Assembly (NCBI GenBank): GCA_951217055.1
Contig: OX578284.1
Span: 40,637,467 to 40,701,466, forward strand
Direction: 5' to 3'
Source: Gerris lacustris
Lineage: Eukaryota > Arthropoda > Insecta > Hemiptera > Gerridae
DNA: 64,000 bases
In this document: one piece after another, positions 13,085 through 23,894 of the stretch
Numbering within the stretch: position 1 is the first letter of the stretch
How the letters are laid out: each line of letters begins with the position of its first letter
Position numbers and translations under genes: made by a program
Notes under the pieces: generated by a model
Told to the model about the DNA's origin: nothing
The model's input: the letters and a program-made list of their open reading frames with translations, nothing else
Database searches by the model: none

Positions 13085-13160
13085 ATCTCCATGGTGCAAT
13101 GGTGAGCGCTTTTGGAAGCTGAATCGGTGGATCGAGACTCGTCCAAGCAAAAGATTTTTT
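13085..13160 (+). mobile_element. tRNA-like (SINE head) fragment
   Basis: TGGTGCAATGGTGAGCGC at about 13092 looks like a tRNA D-arm/A box, and GGATCGAGACTCG at about 13127 looks like a decayed B box about 30 bp downstream. A T run follows. The stems do not close into a functional tRNA, so a tRNA-derived SINE or tRNA pseudogene is more likely. Confidence 0.5.
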
Positions 13161-13482
13161 TACAGGTAAATCAACTGCCGACTTCAGCCGACAGTGGACC
13201 TGTGAAAAATCTATGACTTGAATGAGTCTCGAAAAACAAACTTCGTTACGCGATTTCGTTTCATCTATGCCAATTTACTGTGCCAAGCCTATATAAATAA
13301 GTCATATTTTGAAGATTAAATTCAGGCGTAAAGATGAATCACCTAGATATAGATGTAGGTCTCCCCTGCCACCTGATGCGTATGAAGCAAGTATATGCCA
13401 CCACTGAGCAAATAGGGACAAGAGTATATGGGCATTTCTTATTAGAACACTTTAACAATGGTATTCTATCATTTCGTCTAGA

Positions 13483-13893
13483 AGTTACAAAGGTTGGACT
13501 AGTCTATATGGGGCATCATGTATAGAAATGCAAAAACTAACAAATATAATGGATACATAATTAAAGTGTTTCCTGTATACTGATATAAATTGCATTATTT
13601 ATGTATTATTTTTCATTTCATACTCTCTAGAAAAACCAAATACGCTACATTGAAGCCCACGTAATCTACAACAGATACATACGCCCAAGATTCCCAAAAT
13701 CGACCTGTACACAGCTGTGTCTCAAAATAGAGGACTGAAGATGGAAATTGTATTAAGAGAAACTTATGAAATGAAGATGAATCCATAATTGGTGCATTTT
13801 TTATCAATATACAGAAAATACTTTAATTATATGTGCTAGTTTTTTTAATTTCTATACATGATGCCCCATATAGCCTAGTTCAACCGTTACAAA
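13483..13893. mobile_element. Fold-back element with about 110-bp imperfect arms
   Basis: The left arm (about 13483-13600) contains CTATATGGGGCATCATGTAT followed by GAAATGCAAAAACTA. The right arm (about 13770-13893) contains the complement, including ATACATGATGCCCCATATAG. Similarity continues inward through ATAATTAAAGT and CTGTATA blocks. The short frames 13334-13525 and 13613-13807 fall in or next to the arms and have no recognised domain. Confidence 0.7.
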
Positions 13894-13899
13894 AGTTTC

Positions 13900-14335
13900 A
13901 TTTGGCTTTTACTCACATTAAATGTTTCTGGCTCTGATACTCCCATGAGACATAAATATGGCTCATTTTTGTGGAGATGCTTTCGGTTTTGTCTTTCTGG
14001 ATATTTTATCGATTGAAATTTAGGGACAACCTTGGTGTTTTTCTCTAAGAAAAACTTAAAAATAAAATTATTACAATGGCCGCTGTTCTAATTTCTAGTT
14101 AGAATAATGGAGTCGTATTTTACGTTTTTCTAATCTTACACTAAAAAAGCGAAGAGAAAGTGTAGAGTTGACTTAGGCTTATCTTGAAGTAAACAAGTAT
14201 TTATGTTACAGCTTGTTGGTTTTGCTACAGTAGCGTCTTGCTATAGTTAAACACACACTCTTGAGTCAACATTATCCTTTTCAAACTTGTCTGACTCTAA
14301 AAGCAAACCTTTATGTAATCTTTCAAAATAATAGC
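13900..14335. other. Unassigned DNA
   Basis: No gene or repeat is recognised. Confidence 0.5.
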
Positions 14336-14339
14336 GTTG

Positions 14340-14545
14340 AGTCAGCGTTCTTCCAACTCACCTGAAACCTAGATCTATAAAGACCATCTTATCTGGGTTC
14401 GAATCCTAGAGAGGTGAGATATGTTTCACACTGATGATCACATCGAGAGATGAGTAAAGTGGCCGAATCCCCCGTCCTATAATAACCTTATCATGTGTTG
14501 ATCGGGATGTAAAAAATAAACAGTTTAACAAATAAATAAAATATA
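14340..14545 (+). mobile_element. Possible tRNA-derived SINE fragment
   Basis: GGGTTCGAATCC at about 14396 is a perfect B-box-like block. It is followed by CACACTGATGATCACATCGA and a GTGGCCGAATCCC segment, ending in A-rich AAATAAATAAAA. The downstream GATGATCACATC resembles TTGATCACATCATACTC in the SINE copy at 33811-34112, but overall identity is low. Confidence 0.45.
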
Positions 14546-14549
14546 CAAA

Positions 14550-16450
14550 CAGCTGTCTGTCTAATTACTATTTTAACTTATTTCATGTTATGTTTTAGGT
14601 TTCCCATTGGTGACCGAGTCTGTTGATTCTGATGTTTCTCTCCCATTGCTGAATCCTGAATCTCATTTCCAAGGGTGAACGAGCTGCATGCGAGAGTAAG
14701 TACATAAACTGCTTTTATTTAATATTATTAATTAAAGACATAACTTAAACTTTAACAATATATAACTTCAAAAATCAACTTAACTATAATTAGTATTATG
14801 GCATTATAAATTTGACTTTAAGTTACGTTTCCCATCATGTCAACAGGTCAACTTTATTATCACTGTGACTTGTTTATTTATTTTGATGTAGTTTATAATA
14901 TTTTTTAATTAAAATTTAGGTTTTGGTTGCAATGGATGCGTTTTCGGCCGAACAATCAAATGCCTTGAATAGTATGAAAATGCTTACTCTGGGCTGCTGC
15001 AGCTTCGTCAGTATACTCACGAATTCAACCGAATGCGCACGAATTCGTCCGCCTAAGTAGATCCTTCGAATCTTTTTTATTGTGATTACGGTTTTTATGG
15101 ACTATTTAAGTTCAATGGGCGTCGGAAAATTAATCACCTTGGGTTTTGGTATCAAGTGTTTGTGAGACATTGTGAAATTCAAAAATACCCATCAATTTAG
15201 TTTTGAATTACTTGGTACTCTCCTTTACCGTCATTAAAATCCATTCACTTATTCTGGTTTATCACCTTTCAACAGTAATTACATTAACAATAGACTTTCA
15301 AGAAAATAAATATCATCTATGGCTTCCATCTTCGCTGGTAGACAAAAGCAAACTATGTAGTAGTCAGAATATGCGCACACACTGTAACCATAACCACTAC
15401 TTTCTGACCTCAAAATCGGATCTATTCAGCCTAATACGCATCTACTATGACTGTAGCCTTAACTAATAATGTCGAATACTAGATATATGAAAATAGACTG
15501 CCAATTAGTGTGGCACATAGCTTCCTCGCATCCTATTACGTATACTTTATTGATTAAATCCTTTTACAATCCATTATTTTCAAATTTATTTAATTGTTTT
15601 ATTTCATAAAAATTGGATAAGTACTTAAAGATATAGAAGTAAATAAATGTATTTTTGTGTGCATGTAAGTAAACAGTAAACATCTATACATACTTCTAGC
15701 AAGTAAACATTTTTACATACTTAGTATTTGGTTTAATATTAAGTATTTACAACAAAGAATATATTATTTTGTTTAAAAATCATACTAGTTAGCCTAACAA
15801 ATAAAATCGGTACTATAAGAGAAACTATTGCATATAAATAAATATTCGTATAGTATTTTTGTCCTCTTTTCTTACATCTTTAATTTATAAACCAAAGTTT
15901 TTTCCGGGAAAACAAACTTATATGTTTAAATGATTGTTTTTTTTTTGTTTTTTTTAATTTGTTTTACTTTTTTACACCTAGAGAGAAACATAGAGCTAAT
16001 ATTTAGAGCTTAATTTATTTCATAATTTCGTATTAGAAACAGGTTTAAAAAAATATAGAACAGGAAATACATATTACATAAATAAATAAAAAGTTTAAAA
16101 CATGAATCATTTGATTATAAGTAAGTCGTTAATTAAAAACTTGTTTACTCAAGAATTTAATTTATTAATAAATTCTATTTTTAACTTGACTTAGACTTAA
16201 TATACGCATTCAAAAATATTGATTTATTTCCTTCTACGTAAACTATATATTACCATGAATAATTTACACCAGGTTATATTATTATATTTTTAATCAAAAC
16301 AAAATTTTCTTTACTTGGTTCAAAGTATCAAAATATTGAAATTTATTTACCGGGTTTATTCAGGTCAATTAATTCCGATGAAAAAGGGTCAAAGATCAAT
16401 AATTAAAAAGTTTTTTTTACGTTTTTAACACTTATTAAGATTAGAATTAG
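14550..16450. other. AT-rich DNA, mostly unassigned
   Basis: At 15491-15528, minus strand, lies one copy of a dispersed motif (GAAGCTATGTGCCACACTAA then TTGGCAGTCTATTTT) that also occurs at about 21095, 21731, 23051 and 44474. Otherwise no gene or structure is seen. Confidence 0.55.
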
Positions 16451-16451
16451 G

Positions 16452-16472
16452 ATATATATTTATATATATATA

Positions 16473-16540
<68 letters not shown>
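16452..16540. repeat. (TA)n microsatellite
   Basis: About 90 bp of TA repeats with TTTATA interruptions at the left end. Confidence 0.97.
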
Positions 16541-16541
<1 letters not shown>

Positions 16542-16669
16542 CAAAAAAATATGTATACTTGATTAAGAATGGGTCAAAGGAGTGACTATTAGGTCCAAAA
16601 CAGGTTAGTTTTATGTAACTATACATTTTATAGTACGCAACTATGTCGGTATGAACTGTGCATGAAAAA

Positions 16670-17070
16670 AGAAGTATAGATATAGATATGGACTATAGAT
16701 AAAATGGAATTTGAGTATAGCAAGCATGTTATGTTGATATCGACTTTGGATGAAATAGAATTGGGGGGTAGTGAGGATCACTACGTGGATATGGACTGTG
16801 GATGAAATAGAATTTGAGGGTAGGATCACTATGTGGATATGGACTGTAGATGAAATAGAATTTGAGGGTAGGATCACTATGTGGATATGGACTGTGGATG
16901 AAATAGAATTTGAGGGTAGGATCACTATGTGGATATGGAATGTGGATGAAATAGAATTTGAGGGTAGGATCACTATGTGGATATGGACTGTGGATGAAAT
17001 AGAATTTAAGGATTGTGTGCATCACAATGAGGATATAGACTGTGAATGCAATAGAATTTGAGAATTATAG
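16670..17070. repeat. 48-bp minisatellite
   Basis: GTGGATATGGACTGTGGATG recurs at 16785, 16833, 16881, 16929 and 16977, exactly 48 bp apart. More diverged units lie on both sides (from about 16680 and to about 17060). Because 48 is divisible by three, frames stay open on both strands (16641-16973, 16729-17025, 16771-17061) and encode 16-residue repeats. These frames are explained by the array and are not called as genes. Confidence 0.95.
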
Positions 17071-17074
17071 AATA

Positions 17075-17515
17075 GATATAATTTTTTTCCTATTTGCAAT
17101 AGAATAAGGGTTGCAGTCATAAGTGAAAAAAAAAGTTTTATTTTTACCAACTTTTCAAAAAATGTATTTCCTTTCTAAAAGTTCACAAAACATTAATGGA
17201 TCATTCTTCGACGAAATTTTATTAATTTAACTATATTATAATTCTTCAGAAACTATAGAGTCTTCAGGGATTATTAATAACACTTTTATAAAAATCAAAA
17301 AATGTCATTTGATTGAGCTTTATTGACTCACATCAGGCATTTTGCCTTGATTAAAATCAGACAATTTACCAACTAACCGCGGTAAAGAAAAAATCTAAAA
17401 AGAAACATCATGACTTCATAACGAGGTTTGAAGATATCCCAATTAAGAGATGAAATATCGCCTTATTACAAGTTTATTTGTATTTAACTTGCGTTATTTA
17501 CAGAACGGGGCTAAG
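17075..17515. other. Unassigned AT-rich DNA
   Basis: No gene or repeat is recognised. Confidence 0.5.
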
Positions 17516-17524
17516 GGTTCTATT

Positions 17525-18037
17525 CAGTGGCGATCCTAGGGGGGGCTATGGGGGCTTGAGCCCCCCCAGAAACCAAATTAGCCCCCCCAGGATTATAATT
17601 ATCAATTTCACCTCAGAAATGCATAAAAACGCTGTTTTGAGGGGTCATATTTCAAAAATTTTCCTGGGGTGTACCCCCGGACCCCCCCCCCCCCCCCCTC
17701 ATTAATTAACTGCAGACGACGTCCATGACTTACAGTAAGATATTGTACTGCAGTAAGCATCAGCATTACATTTCTAACGAATCCGTTCTAAACACAGTTG
17801 TTGTTACTTGGCCGCGGAGATGTTTTTTGTTTATTAGTTGTACACGAATACCCCCCCCCCCCCCCAGACTTTGCCACTGGATACGCCACTGCATAGGATT
17901 GCCACCGGAAAGAACTGTAACAACATACATATAATATATAAATGTGTTGCTTCCTGGTACATTAAAATGTATACTAAACCCACAAGACATGGGGGGGCTT
18001 TAGCCCCCCCAGAACTATTGACCTAGGATCGCTACTG
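17525..18037. mobile_element. Non-autonomous hAT element
   Basis: Starts CAGTGGCGATCCTAGG and ends CCTAGGATCGCTACTG, near-perfect terminal inverted repeats of hAT type. It is flanked by a perfect 8-bp target duplication (GTTCTATT at 17517-17524 and 18038-18045), which defines the ends to the base. Subterminal G7/C7 palindromes (GGGCTTGAGCCC-like at about 17550 and GGGGGCTTTAGCCCCC at about 17992) are present at both sides. No transposase frame is present. The interior holds long C runs and, near 17875-17891, a CCACTGGATACGCCACTG block that resembles another hAT end, so a nested insertion is possible. A related copy starts at 36549. Confidence 0.93.
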
Positions 18038-18059
18038 GTTCTATTTCTGTAGTACATGT

Positions 18060-18300
18060 GTGTATGTTCGGGTCATATCTTGCAACAGAATTTTAAAGTA
18101 GTTATCGTCAACCGATAGAATTGAAATTTTGCATACACGTTTAGTTTGGATAACAATACATGGTTAGTTAAGTAGCGCCATTCTAGATCCAATATGGCGG
18201 ACAGCCCAAGATGGCGGACTAGTGTTTTTTTAGCACACCCATTATATGGGTATCAAATGAAAGGGTTTGTAGAGAAGAATACGCGAATAAAAGCTTGTTT
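18060..18300. repeat. Dispersed repeat with ATGGCGGAC motif
   Basis: Contains AATATGGCGGACAGCCCAAG followed by ATGGCGGAC, then CACCCATTATATGGGTATCAAATGAAAGGG-type sequence. A related GCCAATATGGTGGACGAC segment lies at 20090-20110. It looks like a dispersed repeat family. The superfamily is unknown. Confidence 0.4.
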
Positions 18301-18304
18301 TGTG

Positions 18305-19560
18305 TTTTTTTAAATGTATAATCAACTTATATTTCTTTTTTGTAAAAAAAATCATCAATAACTGTGATTGTTTTGGAAGTTCTAAACTTTTTTCAAAAAA
18401 ATTGTTAATAACTTTAGTTCTACTCAATATTTTATGATGCACACAAGTCTACTAGGTATATACGTCACATGTACGAGGATTTCTTTATTATTTATTTGAC
18501 CTTACTTACTTTGAATGTAATACATAGACAGTTACACTATCAAACTTTTTAAACAATATCTATTCAACATGTAAACCCTACCATTTTATATAATCGCGTA
18601 GTGTCCCAACGACGGCGACGATTAACCTCGAAGTGATTTGTTATTGTTAAGTATAGTTAATGGATTTCGTTCAGCCAGTTCTCCCTCTATAAAATCGGAC
18701 AGTCGTACATACATATGAAGAAGGTAAAGCTGGTTTTGGTTTTCGCAAAATGTTTGAAATGAAAGAGTACCTATCCCAAAATTTTGTAATTATGATAAGA
18801 CAAAACTTGTTCTAGACAAGATAATTATGTTTTAAAACTTACGGATATTATGGGATTTAAATTCCTTATGACCATGCATACGAGAAAGTTTTGTTCGAAT
18901 TCTTTGGACAAACAAAATTGAACTTTACCTTTTTTCCTTCTCATATTTCATATCTTAAACTCTTAGGGTTGTTCTCATATACATACCTACAACAAAATAT
19001 GTAAGTTAGAAAGTTTTGCTCAGGTTTCATGGACCGACCAATTTTGTTTCATATAATTTTTGAAACTGATTGAATTTAACCCTTTTAAAACAGATATTAA
19101 CGGTCAATTGAAAGGTACCAATATTTGTTGTTAGTATAGAAAGAAAAAGTCTTTTACCAAAATTGGTAATGAAAAATCGATAAATCAATGTCTAACAAAA
19201 GGATATTAATGTTAAGCCTTCTTTGCGGTAAATGGACAAAAAAGTCTTAACTACATTTTTTCGTCCGCTGAAAGTTCTTTTTTAGGAGGGAGTCAATAAA
19301 GAAGTCAATTTCCATTAATAAAGTAAATTGAATTGAAAAAGAAAAAATCAAGATGGGAGGTCAAAAGAGAAAAAACTGCAATATTTCACAGGATATAATT
19401 AAAAAAAGAAACGAAAAAAAAATAAAAATAAAGGATGACCATTTTTTTGGTGGTAAAAGGAAGAGAAATTAATCCTCTAAGGAAGATAAATTTTATAATC
19501 ATTAAAGAGGTCCTTAATGTGGATCCTTCTATGTGGGAGGCTCCTTACGTCTTAGATGAA
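18305..19560. other. AT-rich DNA, nothing recognised
   Basis: No gene, RNA or repeat is assigned. Confidence 0.5.
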
Positions 19561-19563
19561 ATC

Positions 19564-19717
<154 letters not shown>

Positions 19718-19719
19718 TC

Positions 19720-20680
19720 GGGATACTTAAATGAAAGGATATAAATAAGAAGAAGGACGAAGGATCAGTTTGTGTGTATCCTGCCATAATGATGGCTACC
19801 GTACAGTGTTAGGGTCGTTAAGGAAATGGCGCCTTTTTGAAATATTTCAGTTATTTCTTATGGTTGGAAATCATTTGATCCTTTGTCCTTTTGTTCCTGA
19901 CCAATTAAATACATTTCATTGTGTCTCTTGGATAAGAGGTTCTATTTAGGTGTTTTTTTGATGAGATTATTTATATTTGTATTTTTATTTTTGCTTTCAA
20001 ATTTAATGAAGCTAACTTAGGACTGTTAGGACTGGATTGTCTTACTGATTTGAATGAAATTCGACACTAATTAATATTTTCAAGTTGGCTGCCAATATGG
20101 TGGACGACTATAAAAGATTTTAGTGAGCATGTGATGTTGTATAACATCGTTTTAATGGTCTTGAAGAGTAGGAAAAGAATATGAAACTATTATTTTTACA
20201 AAATCATTTCTTGTTGGCATTTTCAAAATAAATATGGCTGAAATTTTTGGTTTTGAAAAAAAAGTTTTTTTTTTAGATAGATTGAGAATAAATTTAAGCT
20301 TTTCCGTGCAAAATGTTTCCTAATTTCTATGCGAGTTCTTTATTCGCCGCATCACTAGGTCGTTCATCTCTAAATGTTAGAAGTTATAGATCAGTGGAAG
20401 ATTTAAAATTTGGGTCTATATATTATATTGGTTATTTTTATTTTATTTGATCAGCTGATCAGCCCAATTTAAAGTCCCATCATATTGGAAATGATTTAAG
20501 TTTTTTTTTTACGGTCTCATAAATAGGTAAAGAATCTATACTTGTTTCATGTTTATAAAGAGTTTTTTAAGTCTTTTAAATTATTGTGGTGACGCAAAAA
20601 TTTGATTTAATTTCAAACAAAAAATTCTCGTATAGATATTGATGCTCTAGTTAAATCCAATTATATCTCATTTAATTAAT
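19720..20680. other. AT-rich DNA, mostly unassigned
   Basis: Apart from a GCCAATATGGTGGACGAC segment (20090-20110) related to the repeat at 18060-18300, nothing is recognised. Confidence 0.5.
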
Positions 20681-20684
20681 TTAT

Positions 20685-21010
20685 TGCTTCCGAGCTTACC
20701 GAAGGTATCGGAAGATATATGTGATCGTTCTGTAGAACAAAAATATTTTGTCTCCAAATTTATAAAATTCCAAGAGAGAAATCCGTTTAAGACACCAGGG
20801 AACGTTTTTGGTTCCGCGTCTGTCTGTCGGCCTGTCTGTCGCTCAATTTTTGCGAACCAACTTATCTTAAAAACCACTCGTCCGACTTTAATGAAATTTT
20901 GATGGAAGATCACAATTACCCATTATTGATCCCATATAAGTTTCAACCGTCTGCGCCCATTTGTTTCTCTTAAATACGCACTTACACACATTTAATTTAC
21001 ACCTATATCT
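20685..21010 (+). repeat. Dispersed repeat Q, copy 1
   Basis: Starts CTTCCGAGCTTACCGAAGGT. It contains GAGAGAAATCCGTTTAAGAC, TGTCTGTCGGCCTGTCTGTC and GCGAACCAACTTATCTTAAA, then AATGAAATTTTGATGG. It is directly repeated at 21199-21560. The overlapping frames on both strands (20668-20913 and 20684-20902) come from the repeat. Confidence 0.8.
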
Positions 21011-21094
21011 TCGAAACAACCTTTATTTTTAGTTCCCAGTGGTATTATATTATTTTATACTCGTGTAACCATTCGACTAATGATTAGAACCGAT

Positions 21095-21135
21095 GAAGCT
21101 ATGTATGCCAGACTAATTGGCAGACTATTTTTAAA
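21095..21135 (+). repeat. Dispersed GAAGCTATGT...GGCAGACTATTTTT motif
   Basis: One of five copies in the window of a roughly 38-bp conserved motif (others: 15491-15528 on the minus strand, and 21731, 23051 and 44474 on the plus strand). Confidence 0.6.
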
Positions 21136-21198
21136 CATATTCGTCAGGTGCAGTTGCTTACTTTTTATTTTTGATTTTGTAACAAAATCAGATTTATT

Positions 21199-21560
21199 TT
21201 ACTTCCGAGCTTACCGAAGGTAACGGAAGCTATGTGATCGTTTCGAAGAACGAAAATATTTTAGGTCTTCGATTTCAAAGATTCCAAGACAGAAATCCGT
21301 TTCAGACATCAGGGAACATTTTTGGTCTCGTGTCTGTCTGTCGGTCTGTCGTTCGAATTTTGCGAACCAACATATTTTAAAAACTACACCGATTTTAATG
21401 AAATTTAGATGGTAGGTCACAATTAGCCCATTGTTGGTCCCAAATAAGTTTTTAACTTCTGCTCTTATTTGTTTCTCTTCCACATGCACACAAACATACA
21501 TCTATTTACACCTATAGCTTCAAAAGTACTTATCTGATTTGTATGAAACTTTTACAGTTT
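21199..21560 (+). repeat. Dispersed repeat Q, copy 2
   Basis: Direct repeat of copy 1. Order of blocks: CTTCCGAGCTTACCGAAGGT, CAGAAATCCGTTTCAGACAT, GTCTGTCTGTCGGTCTGTCG, GCGAACCAACATATTTTAAA, ATTTTAATGAAATTTAGATG and the GTTTCTCTTCCACATGCACA tail. No coding frame is conserved between the copies. Confidence 0.82.
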
Positions 21561-21730
21561 ATCGAATGTTACCCGCAGATATCCCAAGATTAATTTGAAC
21601 CGTCTGCGCTCTTTAACTTTTGCTAAATTTATATTTTAATTCATGTAAAAAATGAAAAAAAAATGACAGATTAAGAAACAATGGCTTGGTAAAAAAAGCA
21701 TAAAACCAATACATTACGTGGATAGGTTGC

Positions 21731-22040
21731 GAGGAAGCTATGTGCCACACCAATTGGCAGTCTATTTTTCAATATTTCGAAAACTAGATTTTCCTGGGAA
21801 AAGGTTTATAATATGTGATTCGTATCTAAATTGAATACATTTTAAAATTTTTTAAATCAAAATCGTTGGAACCGTTTTTGGTGGAAGAATTTACTTTTTC
21901 TCAGGGTTATTAGGGAACGGCGCACCCAAATTTAAAGCTACCATTTAGTTCTCGATTACGCCAAGAAGTATGATTTTTCTGAACATGTAGTTCTACTCGT
22001 CCGTCTACAGACGACAGGCTGATTCGAAACCAAATTGGTT
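21731..22040 (-). repeat. Dispersed repeat R, inverted copy
   Basis: Begins with the GAGGAAGCTATGTGCCACAC motif, then CTAGATTTTCCTGGGAAAAG and ATCAAAATCGTTGGAACCGT, the reverse-complement order of the long copy at 39950-40535. GGCGCACCC and TCTCGATTACGCC blocks are also recognisable. Confidence 0.7.
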
Positions 22041-22049
22041 TCGAATAAA

Positions 22050-22810
22050 ATCACTCCAAAAGGAAACAAATAATGTAATTTAAAATCCAGTTACATTTTC
22101 TATGTAAAAAAAAGTACAATACAACCTGCATTTCATAATTAGATACAGGCAAATACTTGTTTATATTTCACTACTTTCCTTTTAGTAACAGTTGTAACTC
22201 TGAAAAGAAAAAGAGAAAACAAGGCAATTATAATCTACTTTAGTCATTGGCAGTTAAGACGCCATCTTTTCATCATTATAAATAAAAAAAAAAAAACCTC
22301 CAACCAAAAAGATGATTCGAGTTTCTCATCTTAAATAGCTTTCTATTGGTGGTACTTAGTGCTGTCTAGCGGACAAATATAACGGTACTTTCAAACCTAA
22401 AGAAAACTCTTGTTTTATTCCACGCCATCTTTAATTTTAAGTGTAAAAATATTTACACTGTTGGTGCTTTTTGTCACCGCAGTTGGTTTCTTACGATGTA
22501 ATAAAGATTTGCTGGTTGTTTATTTTTACTGTTGTCTTATATATAGTTTTTATGGTTTTTAAGTTTGTAATGTTGGCGGTATGTTTCCTTTGTAGTTATT
22601 ACTTGTACTAAAGAAACAAAGTTTTTAAAAGAAATGGTGGTAGTTATTATCACATAGGATAATTTGATGGTGTTTTTTACTAGAGGGAGGGGGCACAAAA
22701 ATAATTATGTGCTAGTTTTAAATACAGTGTTCAAGAAAATATTATACGCGTAAAACATCTTGTATAAATAAACTTTGTTGTTCAAATAATCTAGCGTATT
22801 AATTTATCTA
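22050..22810. other. AT-rich DNA, nothing recognised
   Basis: No gene or repeat is assigned. Confidence 0.5.
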
Positions 22811-22811
22811 T

Positions 22812-22972
22812 TTTTAAATAAAAAAAGGACAAACAGACAGAAACGGGACCAAAAATGTTCCCTGATGTCTGAAACGGATTTCTATCTTGGAATTTTTGAA
22901 TTCGGAGACGTAAAAAAATGTTCTTAGAACGACCGCAATGCTTCCGTTGCCTTCGGTAAGCTCGGATGCAAG
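22812..22972 (-). repeat. Dispersed repeat Q, inverted fragment
   Basis: Reverse complement of the head of repeat Q. CTTCGGTAAGCTCGGATGCAAG lies at its right end, and TGTCTGAAACGGATTTCTAT and AAAAATGTTCCC match copies 1 and 2 in inverted order. The minus-strand frame 22814-22999 is a product of it. Confidence 0.8.
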
Positions 22973-23050
22973 AAGGGTAAAAATAAATAATTTAGACAAT
23001 TATGAGAAAATATTTTAAGAAAATCATCATTGAAGTATGCAATTGGACGG

Positions 23051-23090
23051 GAGGAAGCTATGTGCCATACTAATTTGCAGATTATTTTCC
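23051..23090 (+). repeat. Dispersed GAAGCTATGT...GCAGATTATTTT motif
   Basis: Diverged fourth copy of the motif seen at 21095 and 21731. Confidence 0.55.
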
Positions 23091-23250
23091 CCTTATTTTC
23101 TTAAATAAAAAAATATTAGAAATTCAAATTTTTTCAAGTTTTTGGTAGTATTCATACTACGGAAAGATTAAACCTTTGTAGTTATACTTACCTTTGCAGT
23201 TAAGCTTAGATTCGTGGAATTTGTATCGGTAACGACAGAGAAAAATCATT

Positions 23251-23342
23251 CTCCCGTATAGCTCAGTTGGTAAGAGCACCTGTAACGGATTAATAGGAGG
23301 ACCCGTGGTTCACGTCCCGTGCGGAGGTCTATTTTTCTCTGT
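23251..23342 (+). mobile_element. tRNA-like SINE fragment
   Basis: TAGCTCAGTTGG is a perfect tRNA A-box, followed about 45 bp later by GGTTCACGTCC, a B box with two changes, then GTCTATTTTTCTCT. The D-arm region looks tRNA-like (GCTCAGTTGGTAAGAGC), but the anticodon loop would have nine bases and the acceptor stem pairs poorly, so it is not a functional tRNA. The B-box end plus GGTCTATTTTTCTCT recurs inverted at 37199-37240, which supports a tRNA-derived repeat family. Confidence 0.65.
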
Positions 23343-23366
23343 ATGTCTCCCGTATTTATTGATAAT

Positions 23367-23660
23367 GGGTCATTCCATGCCAAATCACCCAATTTCAGAA
23401 AATTTTCTGCTTCAATGTCATGGATTTTTCTGATTTTTTTTCTAGCAAACAGCTCTATGAAAGAAGCCCAAAATATTTTTTTTAGATTTTTTACTTGAAA
23501 ATTGTACCCGCAAGAATTTTTTAAAAATTTTGATTTTTTCACCGAATTTGGTGTTCTGGGGTTACGACTTATTTCACTAAAATCTTAATAACTCCCGTGT
23601 TTTTTATGGTATCATCACTATATTGGTATCAAACTAAAGCTAAATGTTTACATTAAGAAA
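23367..23660. repeat. Possible dispersed repeat (GGTCATTCCATGCCAAATCACCC type)
   Basis: The GGGTCATTCCATGCCAAATC start and the T-rich segment behind it resemble a repeat type I recall from arthropod genomes. There is no second copy in the window, so this is tentative. Confidence 0.3.
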
Positions 23661-23700
23661 ATATTGTTAAGAAAATATTAAGACATATTTAATTTTTATT

Positions 23701-23891
23701 TTTAAATCAAATTGTAATTAATTATAATTTGATTTAAAATAAAAATTATTATTTTTTATTTTTTATTATAATTAATTATTTTATAATTATAGTTATCATT
23801 TTAAGATTACTAAGCAAAATAAGGTTCTAAAAATGATTGTATTGGGTCGAAAATCGACTTAAGGCTTAAGGTATATAACCTTAAGTCGATT
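23701..23891. other. Two short perfect-stem hairpins
   Basis: TTTAAATCAAATT near 23701 pairs with AATTTGATTTAAA near 23726-23738. AATCGACTTAAGG at 23852-23864 pairs perfectly with CCTTAAGTCGATT at 23879-23891. Their function is unknown. They may be MITE remnants. Confidence 0.6.
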
Positions 23892-23894
23892 CTC

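Noticed and set aside
23251..23342. Functional tRNA gene
   Set aside because: The A box is perfect, but the anticodon loop is nine bases and the acceptor stem does not pair; the end is shared with another repeat copy at 37199.
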